DNA of 64,000 nt from Lentzea kentuckyensis (GCF_002150765.1 NZ_MUYM01000003.1:1-64000); one strand, 5' to 3'; counted from the first letter of the stretch, positions 15,750 through 25,458 are shown. The notes: generated by a model from the sequence alone, not told the origin. Numbers and translations are program-made.

Positions 15750-18700
15750 CTAGGGATCCACTCGGTCCAGCGCCGCGCCGTCCCACGTCGTCTGCGTGCA
15801 CGCGACGCCACGGCCGTTCTTGGGCCGCAGCACGTCGAAGATGTGCATGCGCGGGATCTTGTCGGACACGCCCCAGCCACTCGGCCAGGTGATCACCCAG
15901 TCCATGTCGAGGTCGACCAGCAGGCCCAGCATGCGCGCGATGGTCGGGTCGTCGAGGCGTTCGAAGGCCTCGTCGAGCAGCACCAGGCGGAGCGGGTCGA
16001 ACTCGTCGCTGACGGCGTCGTAGAAGCTCGCGGCGGCGGCGAACAGCGTCACGTACGAGATCAGCCGGGTCTCGCCGGACGAGAGCTGCCGGAGCCGCCG
16101 TTCGCGCGGGTTGCCGTCCGGGCCGGTGTCGGCGACGGTCACCGTGAACTGGTGCCACGTCCGGTAGTCGAGCGCCCGCGACAGGATCTCGGCGTAGCCA
16201 CCGGTGTGCGTGTCGCGCTCGTTCTCGATCCGCTCGGTGAAGACGCGGCGCAGCGTGGCGTCCTGCTCGGGCGTGCGTTCGCCGAACGGAAGCCGGACGA
16301 GCGCAAGCGCTTGCCTCGTCTGGTCGTCGAGGGCGCTGGACGACTTCCAGGCCAGCTTGACGTGCACGCCCTGGCTGGACCGGGCCTGGCCGAGCACCTC
16401 GTTCATCCGCTTGGTGAGGCTCTCGGCGACGGTGATCTGGCCGCGCAGCCACTCGGCCAGGTCGCGGATCAGGTAGTCGGCGAAGATGCCCTGGTACTGC
16501 TCGTCGAGGAACCCGCGCTGCTCGGCCAGCTTCGTGGTGACCTGGCGGGCGGCCACGGCGACGGGCTTCGCGCCCTCCTCGCCGGTCACCGTCACGGTCA
16601 GCAGGCCCGCGTGTTGCTCGGCGGCGATGTCGTGGCTGCCGGCGAGGGAGGTCTGCAACGCCTGCAGCTTGGCGATCACGGTGGCCTCGGTGCCGCCACG
16701 GCGGTCGCCCGCGTCGGCGATGGCCTGCCGCACCAACGCTTCTTCGGGAGCTTCCGGGAACGCCGCTGCCAGCAGGCCAGGAGCTCGAACGGTCGCCTGG
16801 AAGTTCGCGGACGCGCGCGCCAGCGCCTCCTCGGCATCGGTGACCTGCGTGGAGTTGGTCTCCAGCAACGCTTCCAGCTTCGCCGCCTGCTCGCGCGCGG
16901 TCGTGATGCTCTCGCGCACGCCCTTGAGGTCCTCGCGCATCTTCTTGCGCGACTTCTCCAGCTGCGTGAGTTGCTCGCTGATCTCCTTGGCCTCGCCGCC
17001 GACCGCGTCGGTCAGCTCGGCCAGTGTGCCTGCCTGGGCCGCGTAGTCGACGCACCGGCTGTCGGCGTCGGCTTCCGCGGTCTGCCGGTCCGCGACGGCC
17101 TCGTGGTAGCGGTGCGAGGCGTCGGTGAGGTCGGAGATCGTGCCCTGGCAACGCCTTCGGACCGCGTCGCCGAGCAGATCGGCCGTCCGCTGGGCCTCGC
17201 TCGCCGCTGCCTGGGCCTGGCGCAGCGCTTCGGTGTCACTCGGCAGTCCGGCGTCGCCTGCCTGGCGGGTCAGTTCGGACCGTGCCGCTTCGAGGCGCGA
17301 GTTGGCGTTCTCCAGGGCCTCCCGCAGCTGGAACGTGCGCTGCTGGGACCGTGCCGCGGACTCCTCGGCGGCCTGGACGCGGCTGTGCTTGGCGATCAGC
17401 TCGCCGTCGCCGGGGAACGCCGCGACGTGCGCTTCCCAGGTGGCGACGTGCTCGTGGGCGCGGGCCAGTTCGTCCTCCGCGGCACCGAGCTGGGCGCGCA
17501 GGTCGGCCAGTTCCTCCTCCAGCGCGGTGATCCGGCGGCCACGGGCGGCTTCCCGCGCGCCGGCACCGATGAACTCGGCCTCGGGCTTGGTCCAGCGGCC
17601 GGTCAGCACGCCCGCGCGCCAGTCGCCGGTGGTGGTCATGTCGTCCAGCGACACCGCGCGCAGCAGGTCGGCGACGAACGTCTCCGGCACCGGCGAACCT
17701 TCGACGGCCGGCACCAGGAACTCGGCGAGCGACCGGCCGTCGACCGCGGGCCTCGGCACGGCCAGGATGTCGTTCAGTTCGGCGTTGGCAGGGGTCACCC
17801 AGGCGTCCAGCAGGCCGCTCGCCTGCAGCGCCGCCTCCAGTCCTGCCCGTTCCTCGTCGTTCAGCGACGGCGCGAAGTCCACCAGCCGGTAGAACGGCGC
17901 GCCGACGGCCGAATCGCGGTTCGCCGACGTGTACTGGCCCGGCACCGGCACCCGTTCGTTTCCCGAACGCAGGCCGATCAGCTCCTCGTCGAGCGTGTCG
18001 AGCCGTGCGCGCAGGTCGGTGCGCTGCTGCGTGAACGCGTGTGCGGCGTCGCGAGCGGCCTGCACCAGCGGGCCGACCCACTCGCGGGCCGTCGTGCTCA
18101 ACGCCTTCGCGGCGGCCGGATCGGTGGTCTGGGGCAACGTCAGGGGGTGCGCGGGGCGTTCGTCGAGCAGCGGGCCGCTCGACGTCCACACCTCGACCTG
18201 CTCCAGCCAGGTCTGCACGACCTCGGCCAGTTCCTGCAGCTCCTGGTTGCGCAACGAGGTCGACTCGGTCGCGCCGAGCTGGGCGTCGCGGGCCTTCTGC
18301 CGCAACGACTCCACCTCGCGCTGCTGCGAGTCCAGCGCCAGTGCCTGTTCGTGCAGCGCCAGTGCCAGCGCACCTCGTTGGCGGGCAAGGGAAGCGATGC
18401 CCGAGGTCTGGTCGATCACCGACGACAGCGCGGTCAGCACGTCCTCGGTCGCGGCGGCGGGCGGCACGCGGCGTTCGATCGGCAGCGGGCCGGCCTCGGG
18501 GTCCGGCTTGGCGCGCACCGAATCCGTGGTCACGGTGGCCTCGGCGGCCGGGACCTGCGGCACGTCCGGTGCGAGGTCGGAGTCCATGCCGGCCAGGCGC
18601 AGGTTCTCGCGCAGCGGGTCGCTCAACGCATCGGCCGCTTGGAGATCCTCTGCCAGGCGCCTGAGGAGCCGCAGCACGTTGTCGACGGACGCGTCTTCCT

Positions 18701-19778
18701 GGGCCCGCTGGCGGTGGGCCGTTTCGAGCGCGGCGACAGCGCTGGATCGCTTCTCCGCCACCAGGTTCTCGCGCGTCTTGAGGTCCTGGAGGTCGCGGAA
18801 CGCCGGCAGTTCCTTGAGCGCCGCGATGGTCTCCTCGGCCTGTTGCTCGCCGGTCTCCATGTCGACAAGTGCCTGCTCGGACGCCGAGCGCTCCATCCGC
18901 GTGACGTCCAGGTCCTGCGTGAGCTTCGACTGCTCGCGCCGCAGCTTCGTGACCGACTTCTCGGCGGCGTCGAGTCGTTCGGACGCGCTGCGCAGCCCGC
19001 CGAACGCGTAGTCGCTGTAGGTCTTGAGGAACGTGCCGAGCGCACTGTCTGCAGAGGACAGTCGCACGATGTTCTCGCGGATCGACTCCAGGTCGTCGAA
19101 CGACGTCGCGAGCTGCTCGACCATCGCCTGGTCCAGCGGCGGCAGCGCGTCGCTGAGGATCTGCTCCAGCTGGCCTTCCAGCACCTTCAGGCCGACGTCC
19201 GGGTTGCGCAGCGTGCGCTGGAGGTGCAGCAGGTCCGGGTAGCGCGCGGCGGGCACGCCGTAGACGGCGTCGGCGATCTTCGCGCGGAACGCCTGTTCCT
19301 CGAACATGCAGTCCGCGCCGATGAGGTCACGCAGCTGCGCCGGGCCGTGCGGGACGCGTTCGGGGCCCGCGAGCTGGAGTTCCGTGCCGACGCGCATGGG
19401 CGTGACGAACCGCCACGAGTCCGTGATCGCCTGCGAGGTCTTCGACGCCTTCACGCCGAGGCCGCACGTCAGGTACTCGTTGCCACTGTGGTCGGCGGCT
19501 TCGCGGATCAGCTCGACCCACGCGTACCCGATGCGGTTCGGGCCGCCGTCGTAGTCGTCCAGCATCAGGCGCCGGATGCTGACCGTGTCGAAGCCCTTCG
19601 AGCCGAGCTGGCGCAGGTCGCCGTCCAGGCACAGCGGCAGCAACAGCTCCAGCGTGCGGGACTTGCCGGAACCGTTGGTGCCCTGGAAGATCGCGCGGCC
19701 ACCGGAGAAGTCGAACGTCTGCTCGGTGTACTGCCAGATGTTGACCACGCCGCCGCGGTGCAGCCGCCACCTGCTCAT
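15750..19778 (-). CDS. jetC: Wadjet type II-like SMC ATPase JetC (TIGR02680)
   Basis: 1342 aa. Walker A GTNGSGKS (about residues 34-41) near the N-terminus, long coiled-coil arms with a central hinge-like region, and C-terminal ABC signature LSSGE followed by Walker B RLVLLDEAFERLDD. This is a head-arm-hinge SMC/SbcC-like ATPase. In Wadjet systems JetC is the motor that with JetA and JetB extrudes DNA loops and detects small circular DNA, which JetD then cuts. ATG 19778 overlaps the jetB stop by 4 bp (ATGA). All ATPase motifs look intact, so the motor should work even if the nuclease partner does not. Confidence 0.93.
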   Translation of the reverse strand: MSRWRLHRGGVVNIWQYTEQTFDFSGGRAIFQGTNGSGKSRTLELLLPLCLDGDLRQLGSKGFDTVSIRRLMLDDYDGGPNRIGYAWVELIREAADHSGNEYLTCGLGVKASKTSQAITDSWRFVTPMRVGTELQLAGPERVPHGPAQLRDLIGADCMFEEQAFRAKIADAVYGVPAARYPDLLHLQRTLRNPDVGLKVLEGQLEQILSDALPPLDQAMVEQLATSFDDLESIRENIVRLSSADSALGTFLKTYSDYAFGGLRSASERLDAAEKSVTKLRREQSKLTQDLDVTRMERSASEQALVDMETGEQQAEETIAALKELPAFRDLQDLKTRENLVAEKRSSAVAALETAHRQRAQEDASVDNVLRLLRRLAEDLQAADALSDPLRENLRLAGMDSDLAPDVPQVPAAEATVTTDSVRAKPDPEAGPLPIERRVPPAAATEDVLTALSSVIDQTSGIASLARQRGALALALHEQALALDSQQREVESLRQKARDAQLGATESTSLRNQELQELAEVVQTWLEQVEVWTSSGPLLDERPAHPLTLPQTTDPAAAKALSTTAREWVGPLVQAARDAAHAFTQQRTDLRARLDTLDEELIGLRSGNERVPVPGQYTSANRDSAVGAPFYRLVDFAPSLNDEERAGLEAALQASGLLDAWVTPANAELNDILAVPRPAVDGRSLAEFLVPAVEGSPVPETFVADLLRAVSLDDMTTTGDWRAGVLTGRWTKPEAEFIGAGAREAARGRRITALEEELADLRAQLGAAEDELARAHEHVATWEAHVAAFPGDGELIAKHSRVQAAEESAARSQQRTFQLREALENANSRLEAARSELTRQAGDAGLPSDTEALRQAQAAASEAQRTADLLGDAVRRRCQGTISDLTDASHRYHEAVADRQTAEADADSRCVDYAAQAGTLAELTDAVGGEAKEISEQLTQLEKSRKKMREDLKGVRESITTAREQAAKLEALLETNSTQVTDAEEALARASANFQATVRAPGLLAAAFPEAPEEALVRQAIADAGDRRGGTEATVIAKLQALQTSLAGSHDIAAEQHAGLLTVTVTGEEGAKPVAVAARQVTTKLAEQRGFLDEQYQGIFADYLIRDLAEWLRGQITVAESLTKRMNEVLGQARSSQGVHVKLAWKSSSALDDQTRQALALVRLPFGERTPEQDATLRRVFTERIENERDTHTGGYAEILSRALDYRTWHQFTVTVADTGPDGNPRERRLRQLSSGETRLISYVTLFAAAASFYDAVSDEFDPLRLVLLDEAFERLDDPTIARMLGLLVDLDMDWVITWPSGWGVSDKIPRMHIFDVLRPKNGRGVACTQTTWDGAALDRVDP

Positions 19779-20968
19779 GAAACGTTCTCCTCGTCGAACA
19801 GGGACCAGCTCGGTACTTCGGGCACCACAACGGGTTCCGGTTGTTCTCGTTCGGGATCGCCGTCGGGGGACGGCAGCCAGCGGTGCGCGGCCGCGCTGAC
19901 CGACCACGCGCCTTCGTCGGTGCGCACCGCGAGACCCATGCGGCGCAACAACTCCGTCACCTCGGCGACCAGCCGGTCGAGGTCGTCGGTGAACTGCTTC
20001 GACCACGCGGCAGGGTAGTCCTCGACCAGACCGGCGCAGACCTCGCGGATGCGTTCGGTGGGGACGACGTGCCGGGCCGGCGGGTCCTCGTCCTCGCTGT
20101 CGAGCAGGTCGGGCAGGGCGAGCAACGTGATGCGCGCGACCGTGGAGACGCCGGGGAACGACAGGTCGGTCAGGAAGTCCTCGGGGTCGGCCGCCAGCAC
20201 GCCCTCGACCCGGCACTCGGTGTAGAGGCCGAACGCCTGCTCCAGCAACGCGGTTTCCTTGCGCTGGTTGCGGCGCAGCCACTCCGCCTGCTCGTCCGGC
20301 AGGTCCGCGTACAGCACCAGCGGCGTCTCGACGAGCTTGCGCCGCACGGCGTGCTCGATGCCGCGCGGGCCGGGGCGGGCGGCCAGTTCGATGAGGTGGG
20401 CCGGGTCCTGGGCCTCGCCGACCGGGCCCGTGACGAGCTGGCCCAGCAGGTCCGTGTCGATCGTGATCAGGGCTTCCTGAGGGAGCAGGTCCTGGGCGAC
20501 CGAACCCTCGGTTTCCTGGAGCACGCCAAGGGAGACGAGGTGGCGCAGGGCTGCTGTGAGCGCACGCCGTTCGGTGACGTCGTCCGGTGCGTCGATGCCT
20601 GCTTCCGCTGCGGCGGAACGGATGTCGGCGACCAGGCGGGACAGCAGCGTCTGGCGGCCGATGCCGGTGAGCACCGCGAGGGTGAGCGCGAGGTAGGCGT
20701 AGCCGCGCGGGGACATGCTGAGCACGCCGCGGGTGTCGTCGTTGCCGGGGCCGGACTTGTAGAGGCGCGCGAACCGTCGTTCCACCACGAGCCGGTAGCC
20801 GAGCAGGCCCGCGAACAGGTCCTGCAGCGTTGCCCGGTGCCGGTAGACGAGGCTGAGCAGCTCGCCGTCCGGGCCGTCACTGCGCAGGAGAGGCCTGCGC
20901 AGCAACGTTCGGGCGCAGCGCACCACGTTGGCGGCGTCGATGTCGGAGAGGTTGTCCAAGTGGTTCAT
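19775..20968 (-). CDS. jetB: Wadjet type II-like JetB (DUF2398/TIGR02678)
   Basis: 397 aa. Matches the TIGR02678/DUF2398 protein that accompanies TIGR02677 and TIGR02680: N-terminal RLLVRRPLL-like segment (TLLRRPLLRSDG), a central FARLYKSGP region, and a C-terminal winged-helix-like part with LLRRMGLAVRTDEGAWSVSAAAHRW. In Wadjet complexes JetB is the kite-like subunit linking kleisin and SMC. It overlaps both jetA (20965-20968) and jetC (19775-19778) by ATGA, so the three are translationally coupled. Acts on DNA in the cytoplasm. Confidence 0.92.
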   Translation of the reverse strand: MNHLDNLSDIDAANVVRCARTLLRRPLLRSDGPDGELLSLVYRHRATLQDLFAGLLGYRLVVERRFARLYKSGPGNDDTRGVLSMSPRGYAYLALTLAVLTGIGRQTLLSRLVADIRSAAAEAGIDAPDDVTERRALTAALRHLVSLGVLQETEGSVAQDLLPQEALITIDTDLLGQLVTGPVGEAQDPAHLIELAARPGPRGIEHAVRRKLVETPLVLYADLPDEQAEWLRRNQRKETALLEQAFGLYTECRVEGVLAADPEDFLTDLSFPGVSTVARITLLALPDLLDSEDEDPPARHVVPTERIREVCAGLVEDYPAAWSKQFTDDLDRLVAEVTELLRRMGLAVRTDEGAWSVSAAAHRWLPSPDGDPEREQPEPVVVPEVPSWSLFDEENVS

Positions 20969-22437
20969 TGCTTCAGGGCCACCGTCGCGTCGTGCAGGGT
21001 GAGCGTCCCGGCGGCCGACCTGATCTGCGTCGTCGTGCCGTGGGCGATCTCCAGTTTGAGGCCGCGCACGGGGTCGCTGGCCGATCCGCTGTCGTTCGGC
21101 GAGTCGCGCTGGGCCATCGCGAGCGTCAGCAGTTCGCAGAAGACCTCCAACGCGCCGTGCGTCAGCGTGGTGTTCTCCAGGTTTCCGGCCGCCTTGGTCA
21201 GTTCCGCGACGTGCCGCGCGCGGATCTCGTCCGCCTCACGGGCCTCCGCGAGCAGTGACTGCTCGGTCATCGGGTCGTCGAGGATCCTGCTCGGCCGGCC
21301 GCGTCCGCCCCGGTCACCTCTGCTGCGGACGCTGACCGTCACGTCGCAGACCGGGCCGTCGCGCCACGGCGTGCGTTCGTTGTCCGAGTCGTGTTCCGGC
21401 GCGGGGGAGAGGTGACGGGCGCTGTAGAGCCCGAACGCCGACGCGTAGATCTCGTGCGCTTCTTCTCTGGTCGAGTTGTCGAACCAGCCGGCGAGCTTGA
21501 GCAGCTCGGCGCGTCGTCCGGGGAGCAGGCCGCCGCCGGAGGTCGCTCTCTTGACGCTCGCCAGGAGGCTGCCGATCGCGCGGGCCGTGGCTTCTCTGAG
21601 CGCCGTGACCTGGCTCGGGCGGCCAGGGCGGTCGACGAACCAGTCCGTGAGCTCCTGCCAGTCCTCCGGCGTGCGGCCGCGGGCGCGTTCGACGTTGAGG
21701 CCGAGGTCGGTGCCGAGGAGCCGCAGGAGTTCGCTGCGGGCCCTGGTGAGTCCGGCGAGGGCCTCCGCGATCGGGGGCGTGTACTTCAGGACGTCCTCGA
21801 CGACCCGCTGGATGTACTCGACCAGCAGGTTCCGGAAGCCCGCGATCTCCTCGGGCGCCAGGTGGTTCCTCGTGACGACCTGGCCGAGGTAGGCGTAGAA
21901 GTCGCGGACGGTCGCGGCGAGCTCGGCGTGCTGCAGGAACAGCGTGGTGACGCGTTCGGCGAGGAGTTCCTTGGTCTTGTCGCCTTCGTTGAGCAGCGCA
22001 ACTGAGAGGCTGCCGCCCAGCTCGTTGAGGCCGCGTTCGATGGCGGGGAGCAGCTCGCGGGAGACCTCGCGGGCGCCTTCCGGGACCCGGAGCAGCTCGT
22101 CGACGTCTCGCTGGACGCGGACGGCGAGCTTGGAGACCTGGTACCGGACGCTGCCGTGCTGGAACTCGGCGATGCTGGCCGCGACGACCTCTCGGCGGCC
22201 CTGGACGAGGTTTCCCCACTCGACCAGCTGCTTGAGGCGGTTGATGACGTTCTCGATGCGGCTCTCGCCCTGTTCGACCTTGCCCTCACGCTCTTGGCCC
22301 GCGAGTGCGCCCGCGACCTCGCCCGCGCTGAGATCTGCCAGCAGCGTGGAGGTGAACAGCCGCATGATCGCCAGGTACGTGCGCTGGTGATCGCGCGCGT
22401 CCAGATAGGCGTACAGCTTCAGCCGCTTGTGCTCCAC
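20965..22437 (-). CDS. jetA: Wadjet type II-like JetA kleisin (DUF2397/TIGR02677)
   Basis: 490 aa. First gene of the jetABC operon. N-terminal winged-helix-type region (RTYLAIMRLFTSTLL) and long helical segments characteristic of DUF2397/TIGR02677, the kleisin that bridges SMC heads in Wadjet type II complexes. ATG 22437; its stop overlaps the jetB start. It is divergent from cobD with a 72-bp gap that must hold both promoters; I see no clear -35/-10 pair there. No jetD follows jetC directly, unlike the usual four-gene order. Confidence 0.9.
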   Translation of the reverse strand: MEHKRLKLYAYLDARDHQRTYLAIMRLFTSTLLADLSAGEVAGALAGQEREGKVEQGESRIENVINRLKQLVEWGNLVQGRREVVAASIAEFQHGSVRYQVSKLAVRVQRDVDELLRVPEGAREVSRELLPAIERGLNELGGSLSVALLNEGDKTKELLAERVTTLFLQHAELAATVRDFYAYLGQVVTRNHLAPEEIAGFRNLLVEYIQRVVEDVLKYTPPIAEALAGLTRARSELLRLLGTDLGLNVERARGRTPEDWQELTDWFVDRPGRPSQVTALREATARAIGSLLASVKRATSGGGLLPGRRAELLKLAGWFDNSTREEAHEIYASAFGLYSARHLSPAPEHDSDNERTPWRDGPVCDVTVSVRSRGDRGGRGRPSRILDDPMTEQSLLAEAREADEIRARHVAELTKAAGNLENTTLTHGALEVFCELLTLAMAQRDSPNDSGSASDPVRGLKLEIAHGTTTQIRSAAGTLTLHDATVALKQ

Positions 22438-22509
22438 GAGCGGCCACCCTAATGCGCGCGCTGGTGTGATGCGGCGCTACCGTGCCTCCGACGAGCTGGG
22501 GAGGATGCC

Positions 22510-23442
22510 GTGGGCGCGGGTCGCGCGTTGGGGTTGTTGCTGGGCGTGGCGGCGGACGCGGTGTTCGGTGATCCACGCCGATTTCACCCGGTAGCGGCAT
22601 TCGGCAGTTCAGCCGCGGCCCTGGAGAAGCGTATTTACGCCGACTCGCAGGCTGCCGGTGTCGCCTACACGGCCGTGTTGGTCGGTGGAACCGTGGCCGC
22701 TGGTGTCGCCGTGGAGCGCCTCGCTCGCCGGCACTGGCTGGCACAAACGGTCACCACGGCGCTGGCGACCTGGACGGTGCTCGGCGGCCACTCGCTGGCT
22801 ACCGAGGGCACCTCGATGGGCCGCGAGCTCGACGCCGGTGACGTCGAGGCCGCGCGGGCCCGGCTGCCTCACCTGTGCGGCCGTGACGCTTCCCGCCTCG
22901 ACACGTTCGGTCTGGCCCGCGCGACCGTGGAGTCCGTGGCCGAGAACACGTCGGACGCGGTCGTGGCGCCGTTGGTGTGGGGTGCGGCTTTCGGCGTTCC
23001 CGGCCTGTTGGGGTATCGCGCGGCCAACACCCTGGACGCGATGGTCGGACACAAGTCTGTGCGTTACCGGCGCTTCGGCTGGGCCTCGGCACGGTTGGAC
23101 GATCTTCTGAACCTGCTGCCCTCGCGGCTGGCGGCGCTGCTGACCGTGGGCGGCGCACCGGTCGTGGGCGGGTCCGCCAGTCAGGCGCTGGAGACGTGGC
23201 GCCGGGACGCGTCCGCGCACCCGTCACCCAACGCCGGCCAGGTCGAGGCGGCGTTCGCGGGTGCGCTGGAGATCAGGCTGGGCGGCCGGACGGTGTACGC
23301 GCACGGCGTCGAGGAGCGGCCGGTGCTGGGCCACGGCCGCAACCCGGACTCAGGTCACGTGACGCGTGCCGTGGAGCTGTCCCGGGTCGTCGGCTTCGGC
23401 GCCGGCCTCATCAGCGCTTTCGTCGCTCTCTTCCGCAAGTAG
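22510..23442 (+). CDS. cobD: cobalamin biosynthesis protein CobD/CbiB
   Basis: 310 aa, several membrane helices. Family signatures include GDPRRFHPVAAFG near the N-terminus, ESVAENTSDAVVAPLVWGAAFG and YRAANTLDAMVGHKS, diagnostic of adenosylcobinamide-phosphate synthase, which joins aminopropanol phosphate to adenosylcobyric acid. GTG start at 22510, preceded by GGGGAGG. cobC lies 2.8 kb downstream on the same strand. The last 93 bp overlap the end of the convergent SURF1 gene, so the two transcripts are antisense over their tails. Confidence 0.93.
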   Translation: MGAGRALGLLLGVAADAVFGDPRRFHPVAAFGSSAAALEKRIYADSQAAGVAYTAVLVGGTVAAGVAVERLARRHWLAQTVTTALATWTVLGGHSLATEGTSMGRELDAGDVEAARARLPHLCGRDASRLDTFGLARATVESVAENTSDAVVAPLVWGAAFGVPGLLGYRAANTLDAMVGHKSVRYRRFGWASARLDDLLNLLPSRLAALLTVGGAPVVGGSASQALETWRRDASAHPSPNAGQVEAAFAGALEIRLGGRTVYAHGVEERPVLGHGRNPDSGHVTRAVELSRVVGFGAGLISAFVALFRK

Positions 23443-24168
23443 CTCGGCGATCGACTTCTTGCGCTTGCTGCCCTCGTACAGCACGCCACCCGGCCGTGCC
23501 TCGCGGATGGTGAAGTACAGCCAGCCGCCGACCGCCATGACGCCGAACGCGATCCACTGCAGCGCGTAGGAGAAGAACGGCCCGGACTCGATCCGCGGGA
23601 GTGGCAACGTGTCGAGCGCACCCGGCTGGTTCTCGATCAGCTGGTAGTACCCGGGCTCGATGTTCGGGCCGACCGCGTTGTTGTTGATGGAGTAGATCTG
23701 CCTGCGGCCGTCCTGCTCGAAGGCCGGCTGGTCGTTCGACTCGTTCGGCCTGGCCAGCCCGATGAGGGTGACCTCTTCGGTGGGCGGTGCGGTGAAGTTC
23801 GGCGGCTTGATGCCGTTGACGGGCCGCACGTAGCCGCGGTCGATGAGGACGGTCTGGCCCGCTGTGGTCCTGAACGGCGTGATGACCTCGAAGGCGGCCT
23901 CGCCCTGGACGGTCCGCAGTCTGGCGAGCGCCTCGAGTTCGGGCAGGTAGCGGCCCTTGATCTCGACCTTCTGCCACTCGTCGTGCTGCACGCCGAACGG
24001 GACCGGGTCGCTCTTGAGCGACTTGGTGATGGCGGAGTTCTGCGCCTGGCGTTCGTCGTTGCGGCCGAACTGCCACGGGGACAGGAAGTAGATGCAGGCG
24101 CCCGCGAACACCCAGACGGCCAGGGTCAGCGCCAGCCAGCCCGGCTTGAGGAGGAACTTGAACCGCAC
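23350..24168 (-). CDS. SURF1 family cytochrome oxidase biogenesis protein
   Basis: 272 aa. Two membrane helices bracket an extracytoplasmic domain: N-terminal KPGWLALTLAVWVFAGACIY and C-terminal YALQWIAFGVMAVGGWLYF. Together with WQFGRND, RGRYLPE-like IKGRYLPE and VLIDRGYV these are SURF1 features. SURF1 proteins assist haem-copper oxidase assembly. The acidic C-terminal tail (EESDESADEAGAEADD) overlaps the 3' end of cobD by 93 bp on the opposite strand. The 4-bp gap to the DUF1349 gene upstream suggests cotranscription. Confidence 0.92.
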   Translation of the reverse strand: MRFKFLLKPGWLALTLAVWVFAGACIYFLSPWQFGRNDERQAQNSAITKSLKSDPVPFGVQHDEWQKVEIKGRYLPELEALARLRTVQGEAAFEVITPFRTTAGQTVLIDRGYVRPVNGIKPPNFTAPPTEEVTLIGLARPNESNDQPAFEQDGRRQIYSINNNAVGPNIEPGYYQLIENQPGALDTLPLPRIESGPFFSYALQWIAFGVMAVGGWLYFTIREARPGGVLYEGSKRKKSIAELLAEESDESADEAGAEADDPGQLHGTRHVT

Positions 24169-24172
24169 GTCT

Positions 24173-24730
24173 TCACGGTAGTTGCGTGAGCTGGACCTCG
24201 TGGAACTGGGTCACGAACCCCTCACCCTCCGGGCTCGCCGCCATGATCCCGGCCTTGACCTCCCGCTCCGGCGGGAAGAACGCCTTGCGCAGCACGTCAG
24301 TGGGCTCCGCACCGTCGACCCCGTACCGCACCCACACCGCGTCGCCCTTGCGTTCCGCGCTGATCGTGAACCGCTCGAAAGGCGCGACGAGCGCCAGGTT
24401 CCAGTCCGAGAAACCCCTGGTCACGACCGTGCTGGCCTGCTGTTTGCCGTCGAACACCTCGACCCCGGCCTTGATCCAGTTCTCGCCGTCGATCAGCAGC
24501 CCGACGCCCGCGTGGTCGTACTGGGCCGCGTAGGCGCCGCTGAAGGTCGCGGTGATGGTGAAGTCGCCGGTCAGCGTCACGCCGAAGAGGTGACCGTTGT
24601 CGCGGATGATGCCGTTGCCGGTGAGGCGCCAGAAGTCGCTGTTGGGGTCGGCGTGCACGGTCAGGGGATCGGTCGACCACTTCCGCGGCTCGTTCAGCCA
24701 CGTCCACCCGGTGAGGTCCATGGATCTCAT
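24173..24730 (-). CDS. DUF1349 domain-containing protein
   Basis: 185 aa. Concanavalin-like DUF1349 fold indicated by WTWLNEPRKW, TDFWRLTGNG-like HADPNSDFWRLTGNGI, AQYDHAGVGLLIDGENWIKAG and the C-terminal GIMAASPEGEGF. Function is not established; the fold suggests carbohydrate binding. The ATG at 24730 is chosen because it overlaps the stop of the kinase-like gene (ATGA, 24727-24730); ATG 24721 is an in-frame alternative. Part of the minus-strand set phosphatase, kinase, DUF1349, SURF1. Confidence 0.88.
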   Translation of the reverse strand: MRSMDLTGWTWLNEPRKWSTDPLTVHADPNSDFWRLTGNGIIRDNGHLFGVTLTGDFTITATFSGAYAAQYDHAGVGLLIDGENWIKAGVEVFDGKQQASTVVTRGFSDWNLALVAPFERFTISAERKGDAVWVRYGVDGAEPTDVLRKAFFPPEREVKAGIMAASPEGEGFVTQFHEVQLTQLP

Positions 24731-25458
24731 CCTCGCAAAGCGGCGACCATCGCGGCCAAGACTTCTGATCGATATCCGCCGCCGAACAGCACGGTGTGCA
24801 CGAGCAGCGGGAACAGTTGGTGCAGCGGCACGCGCGCCTGCCAGCCGTCGGCCAGTGGCGCGACCTCCTGGTAGGCGCCGAGGACGTGGTCGAGGAACGG
24901 GCAGCCGAAGAGCTGGAGCATGGCGAGATCGCTCTCTCGGTGTCCGCCGTGGGCCGCGGGGTCGATGAGCCACACCTGGCCGTCGGCGCCCCACAGCACG
25001 TTGCCGCTCCACAGGTCGCCGTGCAGCCGCGCGGGAGGTTCGGCGGGGCCGGCGAGCTCGGCGATTCGGGCGTGGATCTCGCTCACGTCGATGCCGGCGC
25101 GGCGTGCGTACGGCTCGATTCGCTGTGAGGCGAACCACTCGGGCCACGACGGCGCGGGCTCGTTGACCATCGGGGCCATGCCGATGGTCGCCTCGCGCGG
25201 GCCGCCGGGTGGTGGGGCGCCGAACGCGGGGGCGCCGGCGAGGTGCAGAGCGGCCAGACGGCGTCCGAAGGTCACGGCTGCCTGAAGATTCGGCATGCCG
25301 TGCGGGATCTCGTCGATCACCAACTTGCCCTCGGACGCCTCGTGCACGAACGGGATCGGCGGGCCGCCGTCCACGCGCAGCCAGCGCAGGCCGGCCGCTT
25401 CGGCGGCGGTCGCCTCGGGTGACTGGTGTTTCGTCCTCAGAGCTGTTCGCGGACCCAC
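24727..25458 (-). CDS. fructosamine kinase family protein, short at the N-terminus
   Basis: About 238-243 aa. The C-lobe is complete: catalytic LHGDLWSGNVLW and the metal-binding segment WLIDPAAHGGHRESDLAML, as in fructosamine-3-kinase/aminoglycoside phosphotransferase folds that repair glycated amines with ATP. The readable homology begins at RTKHQSPEATAAEAAGLRWL, so the first N-lobe strands and glycine-rich loop are missing. Start is unclear: GTG 25458 (weak GGGG upstream) lies inside the phosphatase gene, while CTG 25440 would overlap its stop as CTGA. It may be a truncated, poorly active kinase. Confidence 0.72.
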   Translation of the reverse strand: MGPRTALRTKHQSPEATAAEAAGLRWLRVDGGPPIPFVHEASEGKLVIDEIPHGMPNLQAAVTFGRRLAALHLAGAPAFGAPPPGGPREATIGMAPMVNEPAPSWPEWFASQRIEPYARRAGIDVSEIHARIAELAGPAEPPARLHGDLWSGNVLWGADGQVWLIDPAAHGGHRESDLAMLQLFGCPFLDHVLGAYQEVAPLADGWQARVPLHQLFPLLVHTVLFGGGYRSEVLAAMVAALRG

